Source of the DNA: Chryseobacterium sp. MFBS3-17
Lineage (GTDB): Bacteria; Bacteroidota; Bacteroidia; Flavobacteriales; Weeksellaceae
Assembly: GCF_020687745.1 (NCBI RefSeq)
Contig: NZ_JAJEWK010000007.1
Coordinates: forward strand, 62,001 to 126,000
Length of the DNA: 64,000 nt
Reading direction: 5' to 3'
In this document: one piece after another, positions 50,212 to 58,200 of the stretch
Layout: each line of letters begins with the position of its first letter
How positions within the stretch are numbered: position 1 is the stretch's first letter
Made by a program: the position numbers and the translations under genes
The notes under the pieces: model-generated
What the model was told of the DNA's origin: nothing
The model's input: the letters and a program-made list of their open reading frames with translations, nothing else
Databases searched by the model: none

Positions 50212-51195
50212 ATGGCAACACCTTTAGAAACAATATACAGCTGGTTTCAGACTGGCGATTTCCCTACAGAAATGCAATTTCAGCAGACTTTTGCGAGCTT
50301 CCGGCATAAGGATGAAGCTATCACAGCCGGGGAGATTGAAGGATTGGCTGAGATGTTTAACGGCACGGCTTCGCTCTCGGTAGTTATTAGCCACATAGAG
50401 GATCCTGCGGCGCATATAGACTATTTAGCTACAGCGAATGCAGATAACATTACCGGTGACAATCTGTACAGCTGGCAGGTAGCTTTAGGCATTACGGATA
50501 TTGCCACTGTGGATTCAGATGTGGATGAGGGTAATGTGTACACCAAGGAGCAGGTAGATGGTTTTGTTGAGTTTCTGCAGCTGCAGGACAACGCTAATTT
50601 TGAACTCATAGACAATATAATTCTACGATTAGAATCTAACGATTTGGATCTGGACGAGCTGCAGGAGATCGTAGATTATATCAAAGATAACCGTGAGCAA
50701 ATAGAACTCATACAGGGGCTGCCGGTGGGCGATGTGAATGACAGTGATGTGCAGCTTACTTATGATTTCACCGGCTTTTCCTCTGCAACAAACCAGCGGC
50801 GGTTTAATATGGACGTAGCCATACATGTGCAAAACAAACTGGACAGCACCGAGAAAGGTGCACCCCTGGGAGTGGCACCGCTGGACAGTAACTCCCAGAT
50901 CGATCCCGGACATCTACCTTCATTGAACGTACAGATCATGACCTATCTGAAGGAGCAGTTTGTGGAGGATGAAATTACCGTCACCGCTGGAATGATATCT
51001 ACTTATGTGGTCAATGCATCACTGACTGAAGATGTTGATGAGGCTTTGGAACGCAGTGTATTTTACAACGGCGTTTTTGTGCCAAAATCCATGTGCACGT
51101 TATCTGGTCCTCATATAGAAATAGATCTATCGGCATTACTCATAGAGCCAAATGCCGGCGATTTCCTTGTAATCAAATATTATAAATTATCATAA
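50212..51195 (+). CDS. Tail fibre-like protein (327 aa)
   Basis: The N-terminus (LETIYSWFQTGDFPTEMQFQ) is a short element seen at the start of many Bacteroidota fibre genes. The body is helical and beta with repeated Asp/Asn and the C-terminus GVFVPKSMCTLSGPHIEID. It sits between two other fibre genes. Receptor specificity is unknown. Confidence 0.6.
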   Translation: MATPLETIYSWFQTGDFPTEMQFQQTFASFRHKDEAITAGEIEGLAEMFNGTASLSVVISHIEDPAAHIDYLATANADNITGDNLYSWQVALGITDIATVDSDVDEGNVYTKEQVDGFVEFLQLQDNANFELIDNIILRLESNDLDLDELQEIVDYIKDNREQIELIQGLPVGDVNDSDVQLTYDFTGFSSATNQRRFNMDVAIHVQNKLDSTEKGAPLGVAPLDSNSQIDPGHLPSLNVQIMTYLKEQFVEDEITVTAGMISTYVVNASLTEDVDEALERSVFYNGVFVPKSMCTLSGPHIEIDLSALLIEPNAGDFLVIKYYKLS

Positions 51196-51208
51196 TTGAT
51201 CAATAACC

Positions 51209-52138
51209 ATGGCAAAGAAAATAAGACAGGTACAGGTAGAAAACCTTAGCGAAGACCTGTCGACATTAAACAACAAGAGAGTAACCGGCGTATCATTCTC
51301 CGGAACTACAACCAAAACGCTTACCGTAACCTTCAGTGATGCCACCACCATCACGGGGACTTTCACGGATTTGAATACCACCTATCCGACGCTTACGGAA
51401 GCCCTGCTTAATACCGGAACCTCCACGGCTGCCAGCGTTGTGTCTGCGAAGGTTATGGCAGATTACATTAACAGCCGCCTATCTGCTGTATTTACACACA
51501 AGGGAACGGTGGCTAATTATGGTGCTCTACCTACTGTGGGAATGCAAGTGGGAGACACTTACAATGTAGCTGCCGCATTTACGCAGGGAGCGGAGAATTA
51601 TCCTGCCGGAACGAACGTGGCTTGGAATGGAACCAGCTGGGATCCACTGGCCGGATTTGTAGACACGTCTATCTTCCTTACAGCGGAGACCGATCCAAAA
51701 GGTGTTTCAGCGGTTTCGGTAACCGGCGGTTCCACGAAGACCATCACGATCACGCTCCGTGATGCTACAACCATCACCGGCACGTTTGCGGATGATAATA
51801 CCACGTACGCTCAAGGTACGCTGGCACTGCTTAATACCGGAACCGAGACTGTAGGTAAAGTCTGGACGGCAAAGGATATCGCTGATTTTGTGGCCGGCAA
51901 ACAGGTGACAGTAAAGCACGAACTTACCACCGTGACGGCGGGGATGATATCCGGGGGCAATGTAACCATACCGCTCACCGGAACATTCAGTGACAAGTTC
52001 CGGGTGCTGGCGTTTTTGAACGGTGTGAAACAGCCTGTGGCGGCTCAGACTAAATCAGGTTCAAATTTAGTTTTTGCGAATGCGTCCCTGCCAACTCCCA
52101 TCATCGCCACGGATGAGATAGAACTGTATTATATCTAA
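51209..52138 (+). CDS. Tail fibre protein with internal duplicated beta domain
   Basis: A segment near residues 28-87 (SGTTTKTLTVTFSDATTITG) is repeated near 169-228 (TGGSTKTITITLRDATTITG), each followed by a Thr-rich linker and a helix (VSAKVMADYI and WTAKDIADFV). The repeats look like trimeric fibre units. The C-terminus resembles the end of the previous fibre gene. Confidence 0.65.
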   Translation: MAKKIRQVQVENLSEDLSTLNNKRVTGVSFSGTTTKTLTVTFSDATTITGTFTDLNTTYPTLTEALLNTGTSTAASVVSAKVMADYINSRLSAVFTHKGTVANYGALPTVGMQVGDTYNVAAAFTQGAENYPAGTNVAWNGTSWDPLAGFVDTSIFLTAETDPKGVSAVSVTGGSTKTITITLRDATTITGTFADDNTTYAQGTLALLNTGTETVGKVWTAKDIADFVAGKQVTVKHELTTVTAGMISGGNVTIPLTGTFSDKFRVLAFLNGVKQPVAAQTKSGSNLVFANASLPTPIIATDEIELYYI

Positions 52139-52142
52139 TAAC

Positions 52143-53189
52143 ATGGCCAAGAAGACGAGATTCGCCCAAATAGGTGGCGGTACGGCATCGCAATTCGTTA
52201 AAGGTGATGGGACCTTTGATTCCAGCGCGTATGCGTTTCAGACCGGTTCTAATGGTACAGGACCATGGTCACATGGCGCACAACTTATCATAAATAATGG
52301 TGCTGCTACCGCTCACACATTGAATGCCGCCGGAGCGACTGTTTCATTACTGGATGCTACAAATGGTCATGGAATGGGTTATCTCAACACAGCTGGAACA
52401 GCCACAGGAAACCCATCCGCTGACTGGTATTACCGAATTAAGATGCTTCACCCGAATTTAGCCGGATACAATGGGCAGATAGCGCTACAAATGACAGGAT
52501 TAGGTTCTGGCTCATTATGGTTCAAGAGTGTTGAAAATGGAACTGATTTGGGTTGGAGACAAGCTGTGGACACGGGTACAGACCAGATGATTCCGGCTAA
52601 AAAAAGATACATTTCTACCGGTAATTCATTTACTGACCATGCATTAGAAGTTTATTCTACATCGGCAGCAGACCCAGGTATAGCATTTCATAAAGCAGGT
52701 GTTTTTGGGGGAGTATTAAAACTAACTTCAACTGGGTATCAGTTCATGGATATTTCTGGGACTGGTTTTAGGCCTGTAGAAGCTGATGGCTTTGTACATA
52801 GAGCATACGGAGGCAATAACCCCAACAGATTGCTGGATTCTGCTGGTGGAATGGTGGTTATAGGCGATGACCTTACCAGGGAAGGCAACGGATTACGACT
52901 GAATCCAAGGGATGAAGATTTAGTACCAAGCGGCGGCTGGTTTGATCACTCAGAGCAGGCCTCAAAGTTAGTGTACCTAAGATCAAAGGCCGGTGAACCA
53001 TTCGATTTATATGAGATATCACATAGGACCAGATTAATACTGATCAATTATGATGGCTCTGCATTATCTTCTATTAACATCAACGGTAATTACATCCGGA
53101 AGCTATCGCCCATGACCAAAGTGAGTTTATATGTTACACCTGGAGATGAGTATATATTTTATGACGAAACGCAAATTGAAATTTTCTAA
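52143..53189 (+). CDS. Tail fibre tip with AT-rich exchanged body
   Basis: The N-terminal 25 residues (MAKKTRFAQIGGGTASQFVK) resemble the previous fibre gene and are phage-like in composition. From about residue 40 onward the gene becomes much more AT-rich (DATNGHGMGYLNTAGTATGN), as if a receptor-binding module had been swapped in. It ends ETQIEIF. It is the most likely receptor-contact protein. Confidence 0.6.
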   Translation: MAKKTRFAQIGGGTASQFVKGDGTFDSSAYAFQTGSNGTGPWSHGAQLIINNGAATAHTLNAAGATVSLLDATNGHGMGYLNTAGTATGNPSADWYYRIKMLHPNLAGYNGQIALQMTGLGSGSLWFKSVENGTDLGWRQAVDTGTDQMIPAKKRYISTGNSFTDHALEVYSTSAADPGIAFHKAGVFGGVLKLTSTGYQFMDISGTGFRPVEADGFVHRAYGGNNPNRLLDSAGGMVVIGDDLTREGNGLRLNPRDEDLVPSGGWFDHSEQASKLVYLRSKAGEPFDLYEISHRTRLILINYDGSALSSININGNYIRKLSPMTKVSLYVTPGDEYIFYDETQIEIF

Positions 53190-53190
53190 A

Positions 53191-53244
53191 ATGAGAATAT
53201 TACTAATGCTGGCGCTGTTGTTCCGGCTGTATAAGAGGGATTAA
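53191..53244 (+). CDS. Possible tiny hydrophobic peptide (17 aa)
   Basis: The ORF reads MRILLMLALLFRLYKRD. It lies between the fibre and lysis genes. It is too short to be sure of, but the hydrophobic core and basic tail recall small membrane peptides. Confidence 0.25.
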   Translation: MRILLMLALLFRLYKRD

Positions 53245-53262
53245 AAAACAAAACTAATAACC

Positions 53263-53868
53263 ATGAAAAACCTACTCATAGCCCTGCTGCTTATGTTTTC
53301 TGCGTCCTGTGCGACGCAGAAGCATAAGAGCAAACAGGCAAACCAATCAGAAGCCAAAAAAATGGAAACCACTTCCACAGACCGGCGCACCGATTTGGAA
53401 ACCGCACAAGCGGTCACCAGAACTGATTCTGCAGCGCAGAAAACAGATCTTGTGAGAAACATGGAAGTGAGTTCCATATTGCAGAATTTAACGCTAAAAA
53501 ACAGCGGTAAATGCGCAGAAGGTGGTGAGATTCGGTTTCTGAAGTTCACAGATGCCCAGGGCAATACCACGGAGGTGCCAGTGAACGACAATACGGAACT
53601 TGATTTCAGTGCCGGTGCGCATTTGCAAAAGGAAAACATCCAGCTGAAGGCCGAGCTGCAAAAATCACAGAACATTAATGAACAACTGAATGCCCGACTG
53701 CAGGTTGCAGACCAGCAGAACCGGCAGAACCGGGAAGAGTTCAGCACATCTTCCAAAGCCACAGATCTGGACGTAGAACGCAATTCATTCATGTCCTACG
53801 TTTGGACGGTGCTGATAGCTGTGCTGCTGTGGGAAATAGGGAAATTCACCATAAAAAAACTAATTTAA
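53263..53868 (+). CDS. Lipoprotein with C-terminal transmembrane helix (candidate unimolecular spanin)
   Basis: The signal peptide ends in lipobox FSASC (Cys16), so the N-terminus should be anchored in the outer membrane. The middle (ENIQLKAELQKSQNINEQLN) is a coiled coil. The last 25 residues are one transmembrane helix (MSYVWTVLIAVLLWEIGKF) with a basic end, which would sit in the inner membrane. This is the topology of u-spanins such as T1 gp11, which fuse the two membranes at lysis. The endolysin gene follows immediately, which strengthens the reading. Confidence 0.65.
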   Translation: MKNLLIALLLMFSASCATQKHKSKQANQSEAKKMETTSTDRRTDLETAQAVTRTDSAAQKTDLVRNMEVSSILQNLTLKNSGKCAEGGEIRFLKFTDAQGNTTEVPVNDNTELDFSAGAHLQKENIQLKAELQKSQNINEQLNARLQVADQQNRQNREEFSTSSKATDLDVERNSFMSYVWTVLIAVLLWEIGKFTIKKLI

Positions 53869-53870
53869 CA

Positions 53871-54296
53871 ATGCCACAATTCAGCAAAAGAAGCCTGCAG
53901 AACCTGAAAGGTGTACATCCAGATCTGGTGAAGATCCTGGAAGCCGCAATAAAGGATAGTCCGGTAGATTTTACCATCACCGAAGGAGTGCGCACATTGA
54001 CCCGCCAGCAGGAACTGTATGCGCAGGGACGCACGAAGCCGGGTCGGAAAGTAACTAATGCAGACGGTGTCCGCAATAAGAGCAGTCACCAACCCAAAGA
54101 TGACGGCTATGGCCATGCGGTAGACCTGTATCCGTACTTTGACGGACAGGTACAGGTGCATCACCCGGAAGTGCCAAAAAAACAAAAGGAAATTGCAGAT
54201 CACATTAAGAAAAAAGCGAAAGCGATGGGTCTGAAAATCATCTGGGGTGGAGACTGGAGAAATCCGTATGATCCGCCACATTTCCAAAGGGGGTAA
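53871..54296 (+). CDS. M15-type D-Ala-D-Ala peptidase (endolysin)
   Basis: I start at MPQFSKRSL, 2 bases after the spanin candidate. The 141-residue protein has the M15 metal motif SSHQPKDDGYGHAVDL (SxHxxxxxxGxAxD type) and the final PHFQ His. M15 phage enzymes cut peptidoglycan peptides between D-Ala residues. It is probably released by a holin yet unidentified, with the upstream lipoprotein opening the outer membrane. Confidence 0.82.
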   Translation: MPQFSKRSLQNLKGVHPDLVKILEAAIKDSPVDFTITEGVRTLTRQQELYAQGRTKPGRKVTNADGVRNKSSHQPKDDGYGHAVDLYPYFDGQVQVHHPEVPKKQKEIADHIKKKAKAMGLKIIWGGDWRNPYDPPHFQRG

Positions 54297-54383
54297 GAAA
54301 CGTCCCCCGCTTTCTAAAGTATCTCACCCCTTTAAAAACGCCCACAGGCTGCGGAGGACTTAATGTCTTCTGTGCTTGTGGGC
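54289..54383 (+). terminator. Hairpins after the lysis genes
   Basis: A GGGGG (54289-54293) / CCCCC (54304-54308) stem overlaps the end of the endolysin gene. A longer imperfect stem, GCCCACA (from 54340) with TGTGGGC (to 54383), follows and includes further pairs GGAGGAC/GTCTTC. T-rich sequence lies beyond. They probably terminate the late operon. Confidence 0.65.
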
Positions 54384-54436
54384 ATTTTGCGTTTTGCGGG
54401 GTGAGAGCGACAAAGATAGAAACTAATATTTTAATC

Positions 54437-55075
54437 ATGAATAAATATCACAAAATTTTAGACAAAATCCTTGCGAAAGGCAAGGTGCAGGAAAACAAGA
54501 AGGGAAACATTACTTACCTGCTGAATGAGCAGCTGCAGCTGAAGCCTGCAGACCTGCTGGAAATCTTTGAAGGGCATGGCATAGCCCGGAACAAACTGAA
54601 GACAGAACTGGATCTGTTCCAGAGCGGTGAGCGGCTTACAGAGCGTTACCGCGAAGCCGGGATCAGCTGGTGGGATTATTGCGGACCGATACTGGTGAAC
54701 AGTTATCCGACGTATTTTGAACAGTTGCCGGATCTCATACGGAAGATTAACAGGGAAAAGCGAAACAGCAAGAATTACGTGCTGTTCCTGGGCAGGAATG
54801 ACACTGAGAGCAATCAGCAGCCGTGCTTATCACTTATTCAGTTTCAGGCAGATCAGGGCAAGCTGGTTGTGTCTGCGTATCAGCGTAGTTCTGATGCTAA
54901 TCTGGGGCTGCCTGCAGATATCTATCACCTGTACTTAATCAGTAGGCAGATAGAACTGCCATTGCGGTCCATTACGTTGTTCTTGGGTAATGTGCATATC
55001 TACGAGAATAATCTGGAAAGCACGGTGACGCTGCTGGAAGGTGATTCTGTGAAATTCAATTTAAACGTGAATTAA
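54437..55075 (+). CDS. Thymidylate synthase-fold protein, dCMP-(hydroxy)methylase-like
   Basis: I start at MNKYHKILD. This 212-residue protein carries the C-terminal TS active-site series: PC (Cys130) in NQQPCLSLIQF, QRSSD (Arg150, Ser151, Asp153), LGLPADIY and HIYENN (His187, Tyr189). The residue matching the TS Asn that recognises uracil is Asp161, the change that marks dCMP hydroxymethylases. The N-terminal part lacks the usual folate region and is short, so the enzyme may be atypical or need a partner. It sits at the phage's far right end, as Mu mom does. Confidence 0.6.
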   Translation: MNKYHKILDKILAKGKVQENKKGNITYLLNEQLQLKPADLLEIFEGHGIARNKLKTELDLFQSGERLTERYREAGISWWDYCGPILVNSYPTYFEQLPDLIRKINREKRNSKNYVLFLGRNDTESNQQPCLSLIQFQADQGKLVVSAYQRSSDANLGLPADIYHLYLISRQIELPLRSITLFLGNVHIYENNLESTVTLLEGDSVKFNLNVN

Positions 55076-55082
55076 AACCAAT

Positions 55083-55116
55083 TGAAAAGGGCTTTCAAAC
55101 GAAGCCTTTTTTTTTG
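55083..55116 (+). terminator. Terminator at the end of the prophage
   Basis: AGGGCTTT and GAAGCCT form an imperfect stem around CAAAC, followed by nine T. It ends the transcript of the thymidylate synthase-like gene just before the phage right end. Confidence 0.7.
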
Positions 55117-55147
55117 TGATCTGCGCGCGAAATGCGTGCGTTTTTTC

Positions 55148-55192
55148 TTTACATTTGGTTTTGCGATTATTTACATTTAGTTTTGCCGATTA
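55148..55192 (+). repeat. Tandem 22/23-bp repeat at the prophage right end
   Basis: The unit TTTACATTT(G/A)GTTTTGC(C)GATTA occurs at 55148-55169 and 55170-55192 with one substitution and one inserted base. Its length and end position match transposase-binding sites at Mu right ends. A partly similar GAAATGTAAA occurs in inverted orientation at 18595-18604 on the left. Confidence 0.65.
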
Positions 55193-55225
55193 TACTTTCA
55201 TTTTATTTCGAAATTACTTTAGTTG

Positions 55226-58200
55226 TTATCTTCGCCTATTATACGATACATTGTCCTTACTCGTCACGATTTTATCTAAAACTTTAAAATTATCAATGAT
55301 CTTAAATAGCGCCTTATTCTCAACCTCCCTTACCTTCGCAATATCCCTTCTTTCACTCAATTTTAGTTGCTCCTCTTTATTAGATTGGTATTGCAGAATT
55401 AAGTCAAGTTCTATAGACGGTAGTTCTTCTATTTTTTTATCCAACGCTGAAATTTTCTCTTCGGTAACTTTTGTTTGCTTTTCGATTTGGGTTACATTTA
55501 CCCCTTTTTTGGAAAGGTTTTGAATTTCTTCATGAACTTTTGCATTCGCTAAATCAATAAATTTTTGATAGGTAGGAAGTTGATTTTTCCAATAATCAGA
55601 GTCTTTCCCTTCCTCATTTGCAAAACCTAAATATCGGTTGTAAGTTTCTTCAGCTTTGGTAACTTCTCTTTTTACTTTTAAAAAATCTTCATATTTACGT
55701 AGTACAAAAGACGAGTCGGCGAGGAGCTTATTTTTCTCGCTCTCAATTCTTTTTTTCATGAGTTCGATTTCAATATTGGCTCGGGTTTCGGGATTGGTGA
55801 TAATTGCAGTTTTGAGTTCTTGAGTACTAATGTCTGAAATATCCAAAACATCGGCACCCTTTTTCATAGCTTCTAGGTATCGTGCTTGTTTCGATTGTAG
55901 TTTTTGCAGCATAAACACATCAATACTGTCATTGGTGAGCATAAAGTTCATGCGAACATTTTCGTTCTTGTTCCCTTGTCGATGGGCACGTCCTTCTACC
56001 TGTCGAAGCGAAGTAAAATTGTAAGGTAAAGACAATAGATACAAATCCGTTGTATTTTCCTGTAAATTCATTCCTTCCTGGATCGCTTCACTACCAATGA
56101 TAATTTTTATTTTTCCACAATTAAGATCATTCTGGATAGAAATTCTTTTACTCTTGGAAGTTGAACCCGTGATAATTCCAATTTCTTCTGGCTCGTAACC
56201 AACTTCTTTAACCAAATATTCTTTTAGCTTGGGGAATTGAGCAACCGCTAATTCTGAGTAGATAATTTGTCCAGAATCGGGTAAGTCCTCTTTGTTCTGA
56301 CGAATTAAATTCATCGTTTCAATCAGCTTGGGCGAGTTTTCAACAAATTCTTGTACGGTTGGAATTTCATCATCATAATAAGGCGACAAATAAGGAGAGA
56401 TGGCAATCAGTCTTGCGTTGAGAATATGCGTGAGAATCGCTCCTTTTTCCGATTGTTCAAAATTTTCATTGAGAAGTTCGTATTGTTCTTTTGTCAGATC
56501 ATTCTGCTCAATTTTATATTCTTTATTGATTTTATTGGGTCGGATCAATTCCAGATTGTCTTCTTCGCCTTTAATATCAATGAACTCCGATAACAACTGT
56601 TGAAACAACGAATTGTTTTTAAACCGACGAACATTCGCCTTGAATTTTACATCACCTTTCGCATCAATCTCCATGTCATTATCCGCTTCCATGAACGTTT
56701 CAAAGAAGGTATTCACATTGAAATACCCAGACTCTTCCAAACGATTGTTGGCGATAAGCGATAAGATTGAATAATACTCTAATGGTTTGTTGGTAAAAGG
56801 CGTTGCCGAAAGTAGCGTCACATTTCTACCATCGTAATTTTCCTGAATGTATTGACATGCCATCCAAGTATTGATGCCGAGTTTTGACGTTTGTTGATTC
56901 TGGCTTCTAAAATCCGAAGCGAATCTCCGGTTTTCGATTCGCACTTTTCCTACAATGTGGTTGGCGTTATGAACTTCATCAAACGTCAAATAATCAAATC
57001 CGAAATCTTCCCAATTATAAATTTTTCCACGCCTCATTTTTCCTTCGAGCTCTTTTTCCTTTTCTAATTCTTTTTGAAAATCTCTTTCACTAATGGAATT
57101 AACACTTTTCAATTCGTTTTCTGAGATGTAAGAAAATTTGGAAGCTAAACTTCTGGTGATGTCTTCCGAAAACCCAATATTGTTGAATCCTTCGTAGGTG
57201 ACAATCGTAATTTCGTTGTCTTTATTATCAAATTTTGACAAGTCGAAACTCTTTCCAAGATTTCCCAACACATTCACTTTCACGTTTGGAATTGTTTCGA
57301 ATATGGTTTCTACCCATTGTTTGAGAATGCTGTCGTTTGGAACCACTATTAATGGTCTTTTTGCATTACTTCGTTCCATGGCTTCGTGCATGGAAAGAAC
57401 TCCTGACAAAGTTTTTCCAAAACCCACTTCATGAGCCAACAATCCAACACCCTTGGTCGTCTGTCTTCCGATTCCAGCTTTCTGGACTTCAGTTAAGCGC
57501 AGTTCTTGCCCTTTAAAATTCAAATGAATTTTTGAAAATAAAGGAAATTTCGAATAGTCCGGGACGTGGATATTATTGTAGTTACGGTTAAATTCTGTCA
57601 CGAACCGCTCCCTCAAATCATCATCCAATTCTTCTCGGATAAATTTGTGGAACAAATCATTAGCAGCCGTTTTTCGCCTTTCACGAATGAGTGCATTTCG
57701 TTCTTTATCGCTCCCGGTAACGGTTTCGTTATCAACAAAGCTTTTCACTTCCCAAGAAGATGAACCCGCAAAAGCTTCACTCGGCAATTGACTGACAAAA
57801 TCTTTAAATTTTTCGGCAAGATTATAATCAACTATGGTTTTTTCAGTTTGGCGGGTGTTGTAATTCCAAACTTCTTTTTCAACTTTCCCCAGACTGAATT
57901 GGTGAATAAATTCGTGATTAGGGCTGATTGAAATTTGATCTAAAGTTTTTGGTTTAGGAAGAACATTTTCTAAAAGTGTCTTTTGTTTCTCATATTGTTG
58001 AGCATTTAAAGACGAACTTCGGTCAAAATCTATTTCAAGCTTTTCAAGTTTTTTGTAAATATTTCCCTCTGCATAATAGAAATCGTGTATCCATTTTCCG
58101 TCAATGTAGTTCGCAAATTTTTTGTGTTGTTCAACATTATCAAGAGTTCCATCGTAATCCGTATCACGAAAAGCAGCAATTTCTTCCTTTGAAATATTGG

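Larger units (their letters stand above)
18506..55200. mobile_element. Mu-like transposable prophage (boundaries approximate)
   Basis: Genes in Mu order (repressor, small HTH protein, MuA, MuB, DUF3164, gp16-like, structural genes) define a complete-looking Mu-type prophage of about 36.7 kb. Its genes are visibly more G+C-rich than both flanks. I place the ends at a TG at 18506 and a CA at 55200 because end-proximal repeats cluster there and the inward-read termini share TG-AA-TA-type bases. No 5-bp target duplication could be confirmed (CTAAT on the left, TTTTA on the right), so each boundary is uncertain by tens of bases. The island lies on the left and conjugative-element genes on the right, so the phage sits inside or beside that element. 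Confidence 0.75.

Noticed and set aside
52143-53189. Frameshift or gene fusion in the fibre tip
   Set aside because: The frame is open throughout and only composition changes, so exchange is more likely than frameshift.
18471-55223. 9-bp direct repeat TTACTTTAG flanking the phage as a target duplication
   Set aside because: It occurs near 18475 and 55213 but Mu-like phages duplicate 5 bp, it does not abut TG/CA termini, and AT-rich chance matches of this size are common.
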